This document shows positions 7,561 to 17,107 of a DNA stretch of 38,283 bases, piece by piece. The translations under genes and the position numbers were made by a program. The DNA lies in NCBI GenBank assembly GCA_025353105.1, contig JANXRG010000032.1, positions 1-38,283 of the forward strand. The letters are read 5' to 3'. The notes under the pieces are model-generated. The model did not search any database. It had not been told where the DNA came from and saw only the letters and a list, made by a program, of their open reading frames with translations. Position 1 is the stretch's first letter, and each line of letters opens with the position of its first letter. Origin of the DNA: Verrucomicrobiota bacterium (GTDB taxonomy: Bacteria > Verrucomicrobiota > Verrucomicrobiia > Chthoniobacterales > SZAS-18).

Positions 7561-8418
7561 ATGAAGCTCGTCAAATCCTCCGCCGCCATGGCGCGCTTGT
7601 CGGCGAAGTGGGATCGTCGCGTCGCGTTCGTGCCCACGATGGGCGCGCTGCACGCCGGCCACGTTTCGCTCATCACGCTCGCGCGGAAGAAAGTTGGGAG
7701 CACCGGCCTGGTGGTCGTCAGCATCTTCGTCAATCCGCTCCAGTTCGGCCCGCAGGAGGATCTGTCTCGCTATCCGCGACCGCTCGCGGATGATCTCCGG
7801 CAATGCCGCTCGGCGGGCGTCGATTTCGTCTTTCATCCCTCCGCGCCCGATATGCACCCCTCTGCATCGAGCGTGGTTGTAGATGAAAACGCACTCGCGC
7901 TCGGGCTCTGCGGCGCGGCGCGACCCGGACATTTCCGAGGCGTCTGCACCGTGGTCACCAAGCTGTTCCATTTGGTGCGGCCGGATTTCGCGTTGTTCGG
8001 ACAGAAGGACTACCAGCAGCTCGCGATCATCCGCCGCCTGGCGCGCGAATTGAATTTCCCGGTCGCGGTCGTGGCGGGTCCGACGCAGCGCGAGCGGGAC
8101 GGCCTCGCGATGAGTTCGCGAAACGCGTATCTCACCGTCGAACAGCGGCGCGCGGCGGGGGCGCTGCGCCAGACGTTGCTTCGGGGCGCTGCTCTGATTC
8201 GCACCGGCGAGCGGAGCGCAGCCCGAATCGAAACGCGCCTGCGCAAATTGTTCCATGCGTTAGCGCCGAACGCCCGCATCGATTATCTCACCGTGGTCGA
8301 CTCAATTAACCTGCAGCGACGGCACCGCGTCGGCGGCCGCGTGGTCCTGCTGGGCGCCGCCTATTTTGGCGCGACGCGCTTGATCGACAACGAGGTGGTA
8401 ACGGTTCCCAATTCATGA
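7561..8418 (+). CDS. panC: Pantoate--beta-alanine ligase
   Basis: Last step of pantothenate synthesis: pantoate + beta-alanine + ATP to pantothenate, AMP and PPi; cytosolic. The protein has 285 residues, a normal PanC length. Visible motifs are VPTMGALHAGH near 22 (class I nucleotidyltransferase HxGH), FVNPLQFGPQEDLSRYPR, ALFGQKDYQQ near 141 and the MSSRNAYL signature near 180 (KMSKS equivalent). The stop overlaps the nadB start by 4 nt (ATGA at 8415-8418), so the two are probably co-transcribed and translationally coupled. The 109-nt gap to the divergent MDR gene must hold both promoters, though no strong match was seen. Confidence 0.96.
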   Translation: MKLVKSSAAMARLSAKWDRRVAFVPTMGALHAGHVSLITLARKKVGSTGLVVVSIFVNPLQFGPQEDLSRYPRPLADDLRQCRSAGVDFVFHPSAPDMHPSASSVVVDENALALGLCGAARPGHFRGVCTVVTKLFHLVRPDFALFGQKDYQQLAIIRRLARELNFPVAVVAGPTQRERDGLAMSSRNAYLTVEQRRAAGALRQTLLRGAALIRTGERSAARIETRLRKLFHALAPNARIDYLTVVDSINLQRRHRVGGRVVLLGAAYFGATRLIDNEVVTVPNS

Positions 8419-10019
8419 AAACCCACTACGACTTCATCGTGCTCGGCAGTGGCGTGGCCGGATTGAGTTTCGCCATCAAGGCCGCGGAACACGGCAGCGT
8501 CGCGATCATCACCAAGCGCGGCAAGGCGGAGACAAACACCGCCTGGGCGCAGGGCGGGATCGCCTGCGTCTGGGGCAAGGACGACACCGTGGAGTCGCAC
8601 GTGGCCGACACGCTCGAGGCCGGCGCGGGGTTGTGCGACGACCGCGCGGTCCGGACGATCGTCAGCGAAGGCCCGGCGCGCGTGCGCGAATTGATTTCGT
8701 GGGGGCTGCAGTTCGATGAACAGGACGTCGCGGGCGGCGGCACGGAAATCGCCCTCGGCCTCGAGGGCGGCCACTCCAAGCGGCGCATCCTGCACTTCAA
8801 GGACACGACGGGCCGCGCGATCGAGGACACGTTGCTCGCCGCGGTCGCCCGTTCGCCCAACATCGAGGTGCTCGAAAACCAGATGGCGGTCGATCTCGTC
8901 ACGACCGCCAAGCTGGGCCTCGCCTCCGAGAATCGCTGCGTCGGGGTGTACGTGCTGGACGAATCGACGGGCGAAGTCCACACGTTGCACGGCCAGCGCG
9001 TGGTCCTCGCGACCGGCGGCTGCGGCAAAGTTTATCTGTACACGACCAACCCGGACATCGCGACCGGCGACGGCCTCGCGATGGCCTGGCGGGCGGGCGG
9101 CGTCGTGGCAAACATGGAATTCATCCAGTTCCATCCAACCTGCCTGTTTCATCCGCAGGCCAAGTCCTTCCTCATTACCGAAGCGGTCCGCGGGGAGGGC
9201 GGCGTGCTCGTCGACGCCCAGGGCAAGCCGTTCATGGAGAAATACCACTACCGGCAGTCGCTCGCGCCGCGCGATATCGTGGCCCGGGCCATCGACGCCG
9301 AGATGAAGCGCACGGGCGAAAAGTGCGTGTACCTCGACATCACCCACCGGCCGGCCGAGTTCGTCCGGGCGCACTTCCCCAATATTTACGCGCGCTGCCT
9401 CGCGCTGGGAATCGACATCACCAAGCAGCCCATCCCGGTGGTCCCGGCCGCTCATTATCAATGCGGTGGCGTGCGGACCGACCTCGATGGCGGCACGAAC
9501 ATTCGCGGGCTGTTTGCGATCGGCGAGGTGGCCTGCACCGGCCTCCACGGGGCGAATCGTCTGGCCAGCAACTCCCTGCTGGAGGCTCTGGTCATGGCCT
9601 ATCGGGCCAGCTTGCGGGTCGTCCGCGACGAACCGGTCACCGCGGGCGACCCCCATGCTTGGACGATCCCCGACTGGCAGTCCGGCGACGCGCATAACTT
9701 GGACGAGCTCGTTGTCATCTACCACAACTGGGACGAGATCCGTCGGCTCATGTGGGACTACGTGGGCATCGTCCGGACCGACAAACGCCTCCAGCGGGCG
9801 GCCGCCCGGCTGCGAAACCTCCAAGCCGAAATCCAGGAGTTTTACTGGAATTTCAAGGTGACGACAGACCTGCTGGAGCTCCGCAACCTAGCCACCGTCG
9901 CGGCCCTGATCGTCGATTGCGCCCTCGCGCGGAAAGAAAGCCGCGGGCTGCATTTTACTCTGGATTATCCCGAGATCGACGACCGTCTTGCGCACCGCGA
10001 CACGCTCATCCGGCGCTGA
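8415..10019 (+). CDS. nadB: L-aspartate oxidase
   Basis: FAD enzyme that oxidises L-aspartate to iminoaspartate, the first step of de novo NAD synthesis; 534 residues. The N-terminus has VLGSGVAGLSFAIKAAE for FAD binding, followed by NTAWAQGGIA near 40. The succinate dehydrogenase-like flavoprotein signatures include EGGHSKRRILH, FIQFHPTC near 236 and GLHGANRLASNSLLE near 377. A C-terminal helical domain is present. Its start overlaps the panC stop by 4 nt. Both pathways draw on aspartate, because beta-alanine comes from aspartate decarboxylation, which may explain the pairing. No nadA or nadC is nearby. Confidence 0.96.
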   Translation: MKTHYDFIVLGSGVAGLSFAIKAAEHGSVAIITKRGKAETNTAWAQGGIACVWGKDDTVESHVADTLEAGAGLCDDRAVRTIVSEGPARVRELISWGLQFDEQDVAGGGTEIALGLEGGHSKRRILHFKDTTGRAIEDTLLAAVARSPNIEVLENQMAVDLVTTAKLGLASENRCVGVYVLDESTGEVHTLHGQRVVLATGGCGKVYLYTTNPDIATGDGLAMAWRAGGVVANMEFIQFHPTCLFHPQAKSFLITEAVRGEGGVLVDAQGKPFMEKYHYRQSLAPRDIVARAIDAEMKRTGEKCVYLDITHRPAEFVRAHFPNIYARCLALGIDITKQPIPVVPAAHYQCGGVRTDLDGGTNIRGLFAIGEVACTGLHGANRLASNSLLEALVMAYRASLRVVRDEPVTAGDPHAWTIPDWQSGDAHNLDELVVIYHNWDEIRRLMWDYVGIVRTDKRLQRAAARLRNLQAEIQEFYWNFKVTTDLLELRNLATVAALIVDCALARKESRGLHFTLDYPEIDDRLAHRDTLIRR

Positions 10020-10059
10020 CCCGGCGCCGGACGCCCCACGGCAAGAGGGGAGAAAAACC

Positions 10060-10088
10060 TTGCACAGTCGCCCCATCCCACCTAACTA
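10060..10088 (+). promoter_or_regulatory. Candidate promoter for the secreted protein gene at 10097
   Basis: A TTGCAC -35-like box at 10060-10065 and TAACTA at 10083-10088 are separated by 17 nt. The -10-like box ends only 8 nt before the ATG, so a transcript from it would be almost leaderless. The -10 match is poor. Confidence 0.3.
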
Positions 10089-10096
10089 GGGCCGCC

Positions 10097-10978
10097 ATGA
10101 GGCGACTGTTCCCCCTCGTTTTCGCGGCCTGTGCCGCCCTTGGCATCTCTCCAAGCGTCTGCGTTGAGGCCGAGGGCGCGGACCCGAACCCATACGGTGG
10201 CGCCGGCGACTTCGCCGCCCACGCGCTCAGGCTCCGCGACAACGCCCTGCTCAAGGTCGAGCCCCAGGTGGCGGTGCCGTCATCGACCGGCTGGGGCCTT
10301 CGTTTCGGCAGCAAATATCCTTGGAAGGAGAACATCGTCACCACCATTTTCTGGGTGGGCGAGCGTCCCACCGCCAACAATCCTACGCCAAACAACAAGA
10401 GTTCCTGGGACGCGGCGTGGGCGTCCAACTACGGCGGTTTCGACAATCCCGACTCCCGCAAAGGGTACGTTCCCGCGGCATTCGTGCCCCGGTTGAATCC
10501 ATTTTACTTTGCGCTGCCTTATAACGACGTCAGCCTCGGGAAGCACAAACCGGAAGCGCCAATGGTGATTCCGTGGTTCCGCCAGGCGCTCACCGAACCC
10601 GGAAAGACCGTGCTCCGTGGTCGCTGGATTGCGATCAAGAAGGGCAATCGGACCGTCTACGCTCAATGGGAGGATTGTGGTCCCTTTCGGACGGACCACT
10701 ACCAATACGTGTTTGGGACGGAACGACCGAAGGCGAATCTGAATCACGGAGCTGGGCTCGACGTGTCACCCGCCGTGCGCGATTACCTCGGCCTTGCGCC
10801 GACGGACGTCACGACCTGGCGCTTTGTGGATGAGAACGAGGTTCCGGCCGGTCCGTGGCGGCAGTACGGTGAGAACAATCCGTTTGTGCAGCGTCAGTCC
10901 GGCACGCGCATGGTGAAGATCGCGACGAGCGAGGGCGCGCTGAAGGCCATCGTGAATTCCGGCGCGCGTTCCCGCTAG
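10097..10978 (+). CDS. Secreted protein of unknown function with RlpA/DPBB-like C-terminal segment
   Basis: A protein of 293 residues with a signal peptide (MRRLFPLVFAACAALGISPS, cleavage probably near the AEG/ADP region). I do not recognise the whole family. Around residues 175-240 it has GRWIAIKKGNRTVYAQWEDCGPF, then GLDVSPAVRDYLGL. These resemble the double-psi beta-barrel core of RlpA-like proteins, where a D-x-GPF turn is followed by a D-x-S-xxA helix. The fold is inferred. A peptidoglycan or polysaccharide-related role would fit but is unproven. The frame is open upstream into nadB, and the ATG at 10097 is chosen because it gives a clean signal peptide. The gene follows nadB by 77 nt on the same strand. 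Confidence 0.75.
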   Translation: MRRLFPLVFAACAALGISPSVCVEAEGADPNPYGGAGDFAAHALRLRDNALLKVEPQVAVPSSTGWGLRFGSKYPWKENIVTTIFWVGERPTANNPTPNNKSSWDAAWASNYGGFDNPDSRKGYVPAAFVPRLNPFYFALPYNDVSLGKHKPEAPMVIPWFRQALTEPGKTVLRGRWIAIKKGNRTVYAQWEDCGPFRTDHYQYVFGTERPKANLNHGAGLDVSPAVRDYLGLAPTDVTTWRFVDENEVPAGPWRQYGENNPFVQRQSGTRMVKIATSEGALKAIVNSGARSR

Positions 10979-11054
10979 GAACGACGGTCACCGGTCTTCC
11001 CAAATTGATCTGCCACCGCTTCGACGCGGCCTCGAGGATCCGCCGCGCTGGATC

Positions 11055-11247
11055 AGGTGGAACGAGATCTCCGAGCGCGTTGGCAAGCGGTATGGACGTT
11101 TCACCGAAACGTCCCAAACTTTTCGGGCAGCGCGGCCTTCTGGATTTACCAATGATTTCGCCCGGCACCTCGCTGCGGTCAGCTTGGGACGACCGGGGAC
11201 AGTCGTCTCTGCCCATCGCCAGCGCGCCCGAAGGTCGCGTCCCACCT
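11055..11247. repeat. MITE-like element with 30-nt imperfect terminal inverted repeats
   Basis: The left end at 11055-11084 starts aggtggaacgagatctccga. The right end at 11218-11247, read on the other strand, matches it at 24 of 30 bases, and the element ends cgtcccacct. Inside are two further hairpins: 11094-11102 with 11106-11114 (9 perfect pairs, 3-nt loop) and 11186-11193 with 11202-11209 (8 pairs including one G-T). There is no coding capacity and no obvious target duplication. A copy of the end occurs at 22-52. It could be a non-autonomous element or a structured intergenic repeat. Confidence 0.55.
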
Positions 11248-11350
11248 CAATTGCGTTCGATTTCGCGGCTCTAATTCCCGTAATTTCGTCAATTTGAACA
11301 ATTTGGTAATTTGGTTCCAAACCCTGGCCCCTTCGCAAGCGCAAACAAGT

Positions 11351-11382
11351 CGCCGCGGACACCCTTTCGGATGCCCGCGGCG
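11351..11382 (-). terminator. Probable rnpB terminator hairpin
   Basis: A 14-bp stem (two G-T pairs) closed by a GAAA tetraloop on the minus strand, just after the RNase P RNA 3' end. It is followed by acttgtttg, which is only moderately T-rich. Position and stem strength support termination. Confidence 0.65.
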
Positions 11383-11387
11383 GTTTT

Positions 11388-11833
11388 GGTGACCGATTCT
11401 AAGCCGAATTCTGTCGGCCGCCCGAAGGCCGCCGGATGACCATTTCTCTGCCGCCGCCCGTGAGAGCGACGGCCCCCGCGAACGGGGTGCGACTATTACC
11501 CGAGGGTTTCGTTCCTTGCGGAGCGGGCGCAGGCGGCGCGTATCCTCTGTTCTGTCTTGCACCACGCGAGGTTTATCGTGCCCCGTCGCTTGCGCGCCGG
11601 GCGGTGGGCTCTTACCCCGCCTTTTCACCCTTACCACCGGCCTTGCGACCGGTGGCGGTATGTTCTCTGTGACACTGTCTGTTACGGCCGACTTTCGCCG
11701 ACCGTCCCCGCGCATTCTACGCGGCGCGTTGCCTTGTGGTGTTCGGACTTTCCTCTCCCGGGCGGAATCTTGCGATCCCTCCGGGAGCGGTCATCAATCA
11801 GTCGCGGACAGTCTGCCCGGATTGCCCGGTGGT
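11388..11833 (-). ncRNA. rnpB: RNase P RNA, bacterial type A
   Basis: Catalytic RNA of ribonuclease P, which matures tRNA 5' ends. On the minus strand, the universally conserved segments appear in order. They are gaggaaagtccgaacacca near the 5' side, cacagagaacataccgcc, then taagggtgaaaaggcggggt with agagcccaccg. Further on are ggcacgataaacctcg and, at the 3' end, gacagaattcggcttagaat followed by cggtca. The order and spacing give about 440 nt, normal for type A. The 5' end is approximate: P1 is taken as tttgg..acc near 11829 pairing with ggt..ccaaa near the 3' end. It starts about 11 nt after the stop of the DUF456 gene, so its promoter would lie inside that coding region. It is followed by a strong hairpin at 11351-11382. 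Confidence 0.95.
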
Positions 11834-11844
11834 GCCAAATGATT

Positions 11845-12333
11845 TCAGTTCCACCAGAGCGTGACCCAGAACACCCCGACCATCGCCACGGCAATGACGA
11901 ATTTTCCGAGCACGCCGAGGAACGTGCCCAGCAGCGTGCCCCAACTGGCCGAAGCCGCCGGCCCCAGTTCCTTGCGCGCCAGGATTAATTCGCCGGTCAG
12001 CACGCCGACGATCGGGCCGAGCACCAAACCAAGCAGACCGAAGAACAAGCCGACGATCGCACCAATAAACCCGCCCCAAACGCCCCACTTGCTGGCGCCG
12101 TACCGCCTTGCACCCAATGCGCTGGCCGCGATATCCACGACATAGGACAGCACCGTCATCAGGAACAACGCCCCGATGACCCACCAGCCGACGCCACGTT
12201 CGTTGCCAAGCATGAGTTGATGCACGATCGCTCCGGCGAGGATCAGGGCCGCGCCCGGCAGAAGCGGTACGACCGACCCGATGATGCCGACGAGCATCAG
12301 CAACGCGGTGAGAATCCAGGCAAGCGTGTCCAT
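11845..12333 (-). CDS. DUF456 family membrane protein
   Basis: Small integral membrane protein of 162 residues with about four to five hydrophobic segments, beginning LAWILTALLMLVGIIGSVVPLLPGAAL in pieces from residue 4. It has glycine-rich helices such as WGGFIGAIVGLFFG and LGTFLGVLGKF, and the loop LVLGPIVGVLTGELI. This repeated glycine-zipper pattern is characteristic of DUF456. Biological function is unknown; a role in membrane organisation is only a guess. Its stop lies 11 nt before the inferred 5' end of rnpB on the same strand. The ATG at 12333 gives a normal N-terminus. Confidence 0.85.
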   Translation of the reverse strand: MDTLAWILTALLMLVGIIGSVVPLLPGAALILAGAIVHQLMLGNERGVGWWVIGALFLMTVLSYVVDIAASALGARRYGASKWGVWGGFIGAIVGLFFGLLGLVLGPIVGVLTGELILARKELGPAASASWGTLLGTFLGVLGKFVIAVAMVGVFWVTLWWN

Positions 12334-12460
12334 GCGAGTGTCGGACCATACATTGGCCTTCGCGCCGCGGCGACAAGAGGAACGAAGTAGAAGTGCGGAT
12401 GACGTGATCCACCTGATCGATCGCCTCCGAAGGTTCGTTGCGCCGCTCGATTTCCGCGGA

Positions 12461-12499
12461 CCAAGAATTCGCGTCTTGTTCGGGTGAAAATCGTGGTTC
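12461..12499 (-). repeat. Degenerate half-copy of the 'gaaccacgaa' intergenic repeat
   Basis: On the minus strand it begins gaaccacgattttcacccga and ends acgcgaattcttgg. It aligns along its length with the left half of 5324-5425. It lies in the 192-nt gap between the DUF456 and RluE-like genes, which otherwise shows nothing recognisable. Confidence 0.4.
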
Positions 12500-12525
12500 T
12501 CGTCTGCCTCATTGCACTGTTGCGC

Positions 12526-13098
12526 TCAACTGCTGGAAAACACTTTCGCTCGCTCCGCCGCATCCAATCTCCGCCAGACACCAGGCGCCAAATCCAACGG
12601 CAGATCGAATTCACCGATGCGCGCCCGATACAAACGCAGCGTCGGAAAGCCAACTGCCGCCGTCATGCGCCGCACCTGGCGATTGCGGCCCTCGGTCAGT
12701 TCAAGCGCAAGCCACGAGGTGGGCACGTTCACCCGATGGCGAACCGGCGGCTCGCGCGGCGGCAACATGGGCGCGGGATCGAGTCGCCAAACACCGGCAG
12801 CCAGGGTTGATTCTCCCTGCACCTGTACTCCGTCCGCCAGTCGCTCCAGCGCCTCGTCGCTTATCACGCCTTCCACCTGCACCCAATACGTGCGGCGATG
12901 GCCGCCCCGCGGATCGAGCAGGCGCGAATTCAATCCGGCCTCGTCGCTCAGGAGCAGCAAGCCCTCCGAATCCAAATCGAGACGGCCGAGCGGATAGACG
13001 GTTTTCGAAAATCCAAATTCGGCGAGTGTCCGCTGGCCGGGCGTATTCGGCGTGAACTGCGAAAGGACGCCGTAGGGTTTGTGAAGCGCAAGAAGCAT
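12526..13098 (-). CDS. rluE: RluE/RluB-family rRNA pseudouridine synthase
   Basis: Isomerises a uridine in 23S rRNA, by analogy to E. coli RluE at U2457. The protein has 190 residues. It begins directly at the catalytic domain with LHKPYGVLSQFT near residue 5. The catalytic Asp is in GRLDLDSEGLLLLS near 38-51 (RLDxxSEGL). It continues with YWVQVEG, TSWLALELTEGRNRQVRRMT near 145-158 and VGFPTLRLYR. No N-terminal S4 domain is present, as in RluE. The start is the ATG at 13098; the frame is open further upstream but overlaps the divergent peroxiredoxin promoter region. RluE is the best subfamily match by eye, but related family members cannot be excluded. Confidence 0.88.
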   Translation of the reverse strand: MLLALHKPYGVLSQFTPNTPGQRTLAEFGFSKTVYPLGRLDLDSEGLLLLSDEAGLNSRLLDPRGGHRRTYWVQVEGVISDEALERLADGVQVQGESTLAAGVWRLDPAPMLPPREPPVRHRVNVPTSWLALELTEGRNRQVRRMTAAVGFPTLRLYRARIGEFDLPLDLAPGVWRRLDAAERAKVFSSS

Positions 13099-13138
13099 CG
13101 CGGGAACGCGGAATTTTCTCGAATCCGGTCCCCGGACT

Positions 13139-13166
13139 TTGACAGACTTGCCGCCCCAGTCACAAT
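13139..13166 (+). promoter_or_regulatory. Candidate sigma70-type promoter for the peroxiredoxin gene
   Basis: A perfect TTGACA at 13139-13144 and CACAAT (4 of 6 to TATAAT) at 13161-13166 are separated by 16 nt. They lie 62 nt upstream of the peroxiredoxin ATG and close to the start of the divergent rluE-like gene. Confidence 0.45.
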
Positions 13167-13228
13167 CTCGATGCACATCGTCCACCCGGGTGAGTGCAAC
13201 CAGTCCCGACCCCCCCACTCCCCATCCT

Positions 13229-13723
13229 ATGGCCCTCTCCGTTGGCACCAAAGCCCCCGACTTTAAGCTCTCCAGCAAGCAGGACGCCGGTCTCAAGCTT
13301 GTCTCGCTCAGCGAACACACGGCGAACGGTCCCGTGCTCATTCTGTTTTTCCCGATGGCCTTCACCGGCGTCTGCACCGAGGAACTCTGCTCCGTCACGC
13401 AGGGCATCGAGCAATATCAAAAGGTAGGCGCGACCGTGCTCGCCATCAGCGGCGATAATCCATTCGCACAGGAGGCCTGGGCCAAGAAGGAAAGCATTTC
13501 CCTCACGCTGCTCAGCGATTACGAGCACCTGACCGCTAAGAGCTACGACGTCTCGTACGACGCGTTCCTGCCGCAATTCAACCTCGGCATGGGCGGCGTC
13601 GCCAAGCGCTCGGCGTTTGTCATCGGCACCGATGGACTCATCAAATACGCCGAGAGCAGCGACGACCCCAAACAGCTCCCGAATTTCGCCGCCATCCTCG
13701 CCGCCGTCACCGCCTTGCAATAG
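13229..13723 (+). CDS. Peroxiredoxin (AhpE-like)
   Basis: Thiol peroxidase of 164 residues that reduces hydrogen peroxide or organic peroxides; cytosolic (no signal). The thioredoxin fold opens with GTKAPDFKL. The peroxidatic centre is PMAFTGVC (P-x-x-x-T-x-x-C) near residues 43-50, followed by TEELC, which gives a second nearby Cys. Later features are LAISGDNPFAQ and the conserved Arg/VIGTDG strand. The lack of a distal resolving Cys suggests an AhpE/1-Cys-like mechanism, with the recycling partner unknown. The ATG at 13229 gives the usual short N-terminus; the frame is open back to 13139 through a probable promoter. Confidence 0.92.
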   Translation: MALSVGTKAPDFKLSSKQDAGLKLVSLSEHTANGPVLILFFPMAFTGVCTEELCSVTQGIEQYQKVGATVLAISGDNPFAQEAWAKKESISLTLLSDYEHLTAKSYDVSYDAFLPQFNLGMGGVAKRSAFVIGTDGLIKYAESSDDPKQLPNFAAILAAVTALQ

Positions 13724-13755
13724 CGGGAAGCGCGGCCGCCGTGTCCCGCGAATTG

Positions 13756-13772
13756 GGCGGGAAAATCCCGCC
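13756..13772. other. GC-rich hairpin between the peroxiredoxin gene and acnA
   Basis: ggcggga/tcccgcc with an AAA loop, seven perfect pairs, 32 nt after the peroxiredoxin stop. No T-run follows, so it is a weak terminator candidate or a small repeat. Confidence 0.35.
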
Positions 13773-13796
13773 TGCGACAGAAATTTGCTGCACGGC

Positions 13797-13810
13797 AGCG
13801 AAATTTCGCT
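13797..13810. promoter_or_regulatory. Perfect 14-bp palindrome upstream of acnA
   Basis: agcgaaatttcgct is exactly self-complementary and ends 17 nt before the acnA ATG. It overlaps a possible -35/-10 region (ttgctg at about 13786, taactt at 13810-13815). It could be an operator for a dimeric regulator; the regulator is unknown. Confidence 0.35.
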
Positions 13811-13827
13811 AACTTGCCTTTTCCACC

Positions 13828-16668
<2,841 letters not shown>

Positions 16669-16679
16669 CCGCATTTTTC

Positions 16680-17057
16680 ATGACCGCATTTGCGAGCCGG
16701 ATCTTTTGGATTGCCGCGCTCTACGGCTTTGTCGGCATCATTCCGCAGTTCTTTCTCGAGGACAGAACCGGTCGTGACTTTCCGCCCGCCATCACGCATC
16801 CGGAATTCTTCTACGGGTTCCTTGGGGTGGCGCTGGCGTGGCAGGTCGCCTTCGTGCTCATCGCGCGCGATCCGATTCGGTATCGCCCGATGATGATTCC
16901 CTCGGCCATGGAGAAAATCGCGTTTGGCATTGCGGGCGTCATGCTCTACGCCACCGGCCGCGCCGGCTGGATGCCACTGGCGGCCGGGGCCGTCGATTTG
17001 GTCTTCTCGTCGTTGTTCTTGATCGCCTACGGCAAGACACCGAAGAAGGCGGGGTAA
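16680..17057 (+). CDS. Small multi-pass membrane protein of unknown function
   Basis: A protein of 125 residues with about four hydrophobic segments, at residues 7-25, 43-61, 77-92 and 96-115. They include ALYGFVGIIPQFFLE, FLGVALAWQVAFVLIA and GAVDLVFSSLFLIAYG. I do not recognise the family. The gene begins 11 nt after the acnA stop and is followed by a good rho-independent terminator, so it is probably co-transcribed with acnA. The strong hydrophobic pattern and start support a real gene. Confidence 0.7.
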   Translation: MTAFASRIFWIAALYGFVGIIPQFFLEDRTGRDFPPAITHPEFFYGFLGVALAWQVAFVLIARDPIRYRPMMIPSAMEKIAFGIAGVMLYATGRAGWMPLAAGAVDLVFSSLFLIAYGKTPKKAG

Positions 17058-17085
17058 CGGATTCGCGACCTAACGAGGATCGCGC

Positions 17086-17107
17086 GCCGCGGCACGCGGC
17101 AGTTTTT
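17086..17107 (+). terminator. Rho-independent terminator after the acnA operon
   Basis: gccgcg-gca-cgcggc, a 6-bp perfect GC stem at 17086-17100, followed by agttttt. It sits 28 nt after the stop of the small membrane protein. The T-run overlaps the stop codon of the convergent sua5 gene. Confidence 0.65.

Larger units (their letters stand above)
10979..11387. other. Non-coding repeat-rich stretch between the secreted protein gene and rnpB
   Basis: No convincing gene was found here. Short open frames on both strands have no family features and include translated repeat. The stretch holds a MITE-like inverted repeat (11055-11247), an A/T-rich run of 'aattt' units at about 11277-11320, and the rnpB terminator hairpin (11351-11382). 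Confidence 0.7.

Noticed and set aside
11005-11274. Short open frames on both strands in the rnpB-proximal intergenic region
   Set aside because: They cover the MITE-like inverted repeat and have no start context, signal or family features.
11436-11988. Several open frames overlapping the RNase P RNA gene
   Set aside because: The sequence is explained by conserved RNase P RNA segments on the minus strand. The peptides are rich in Pro, Arg and Cys without homology.
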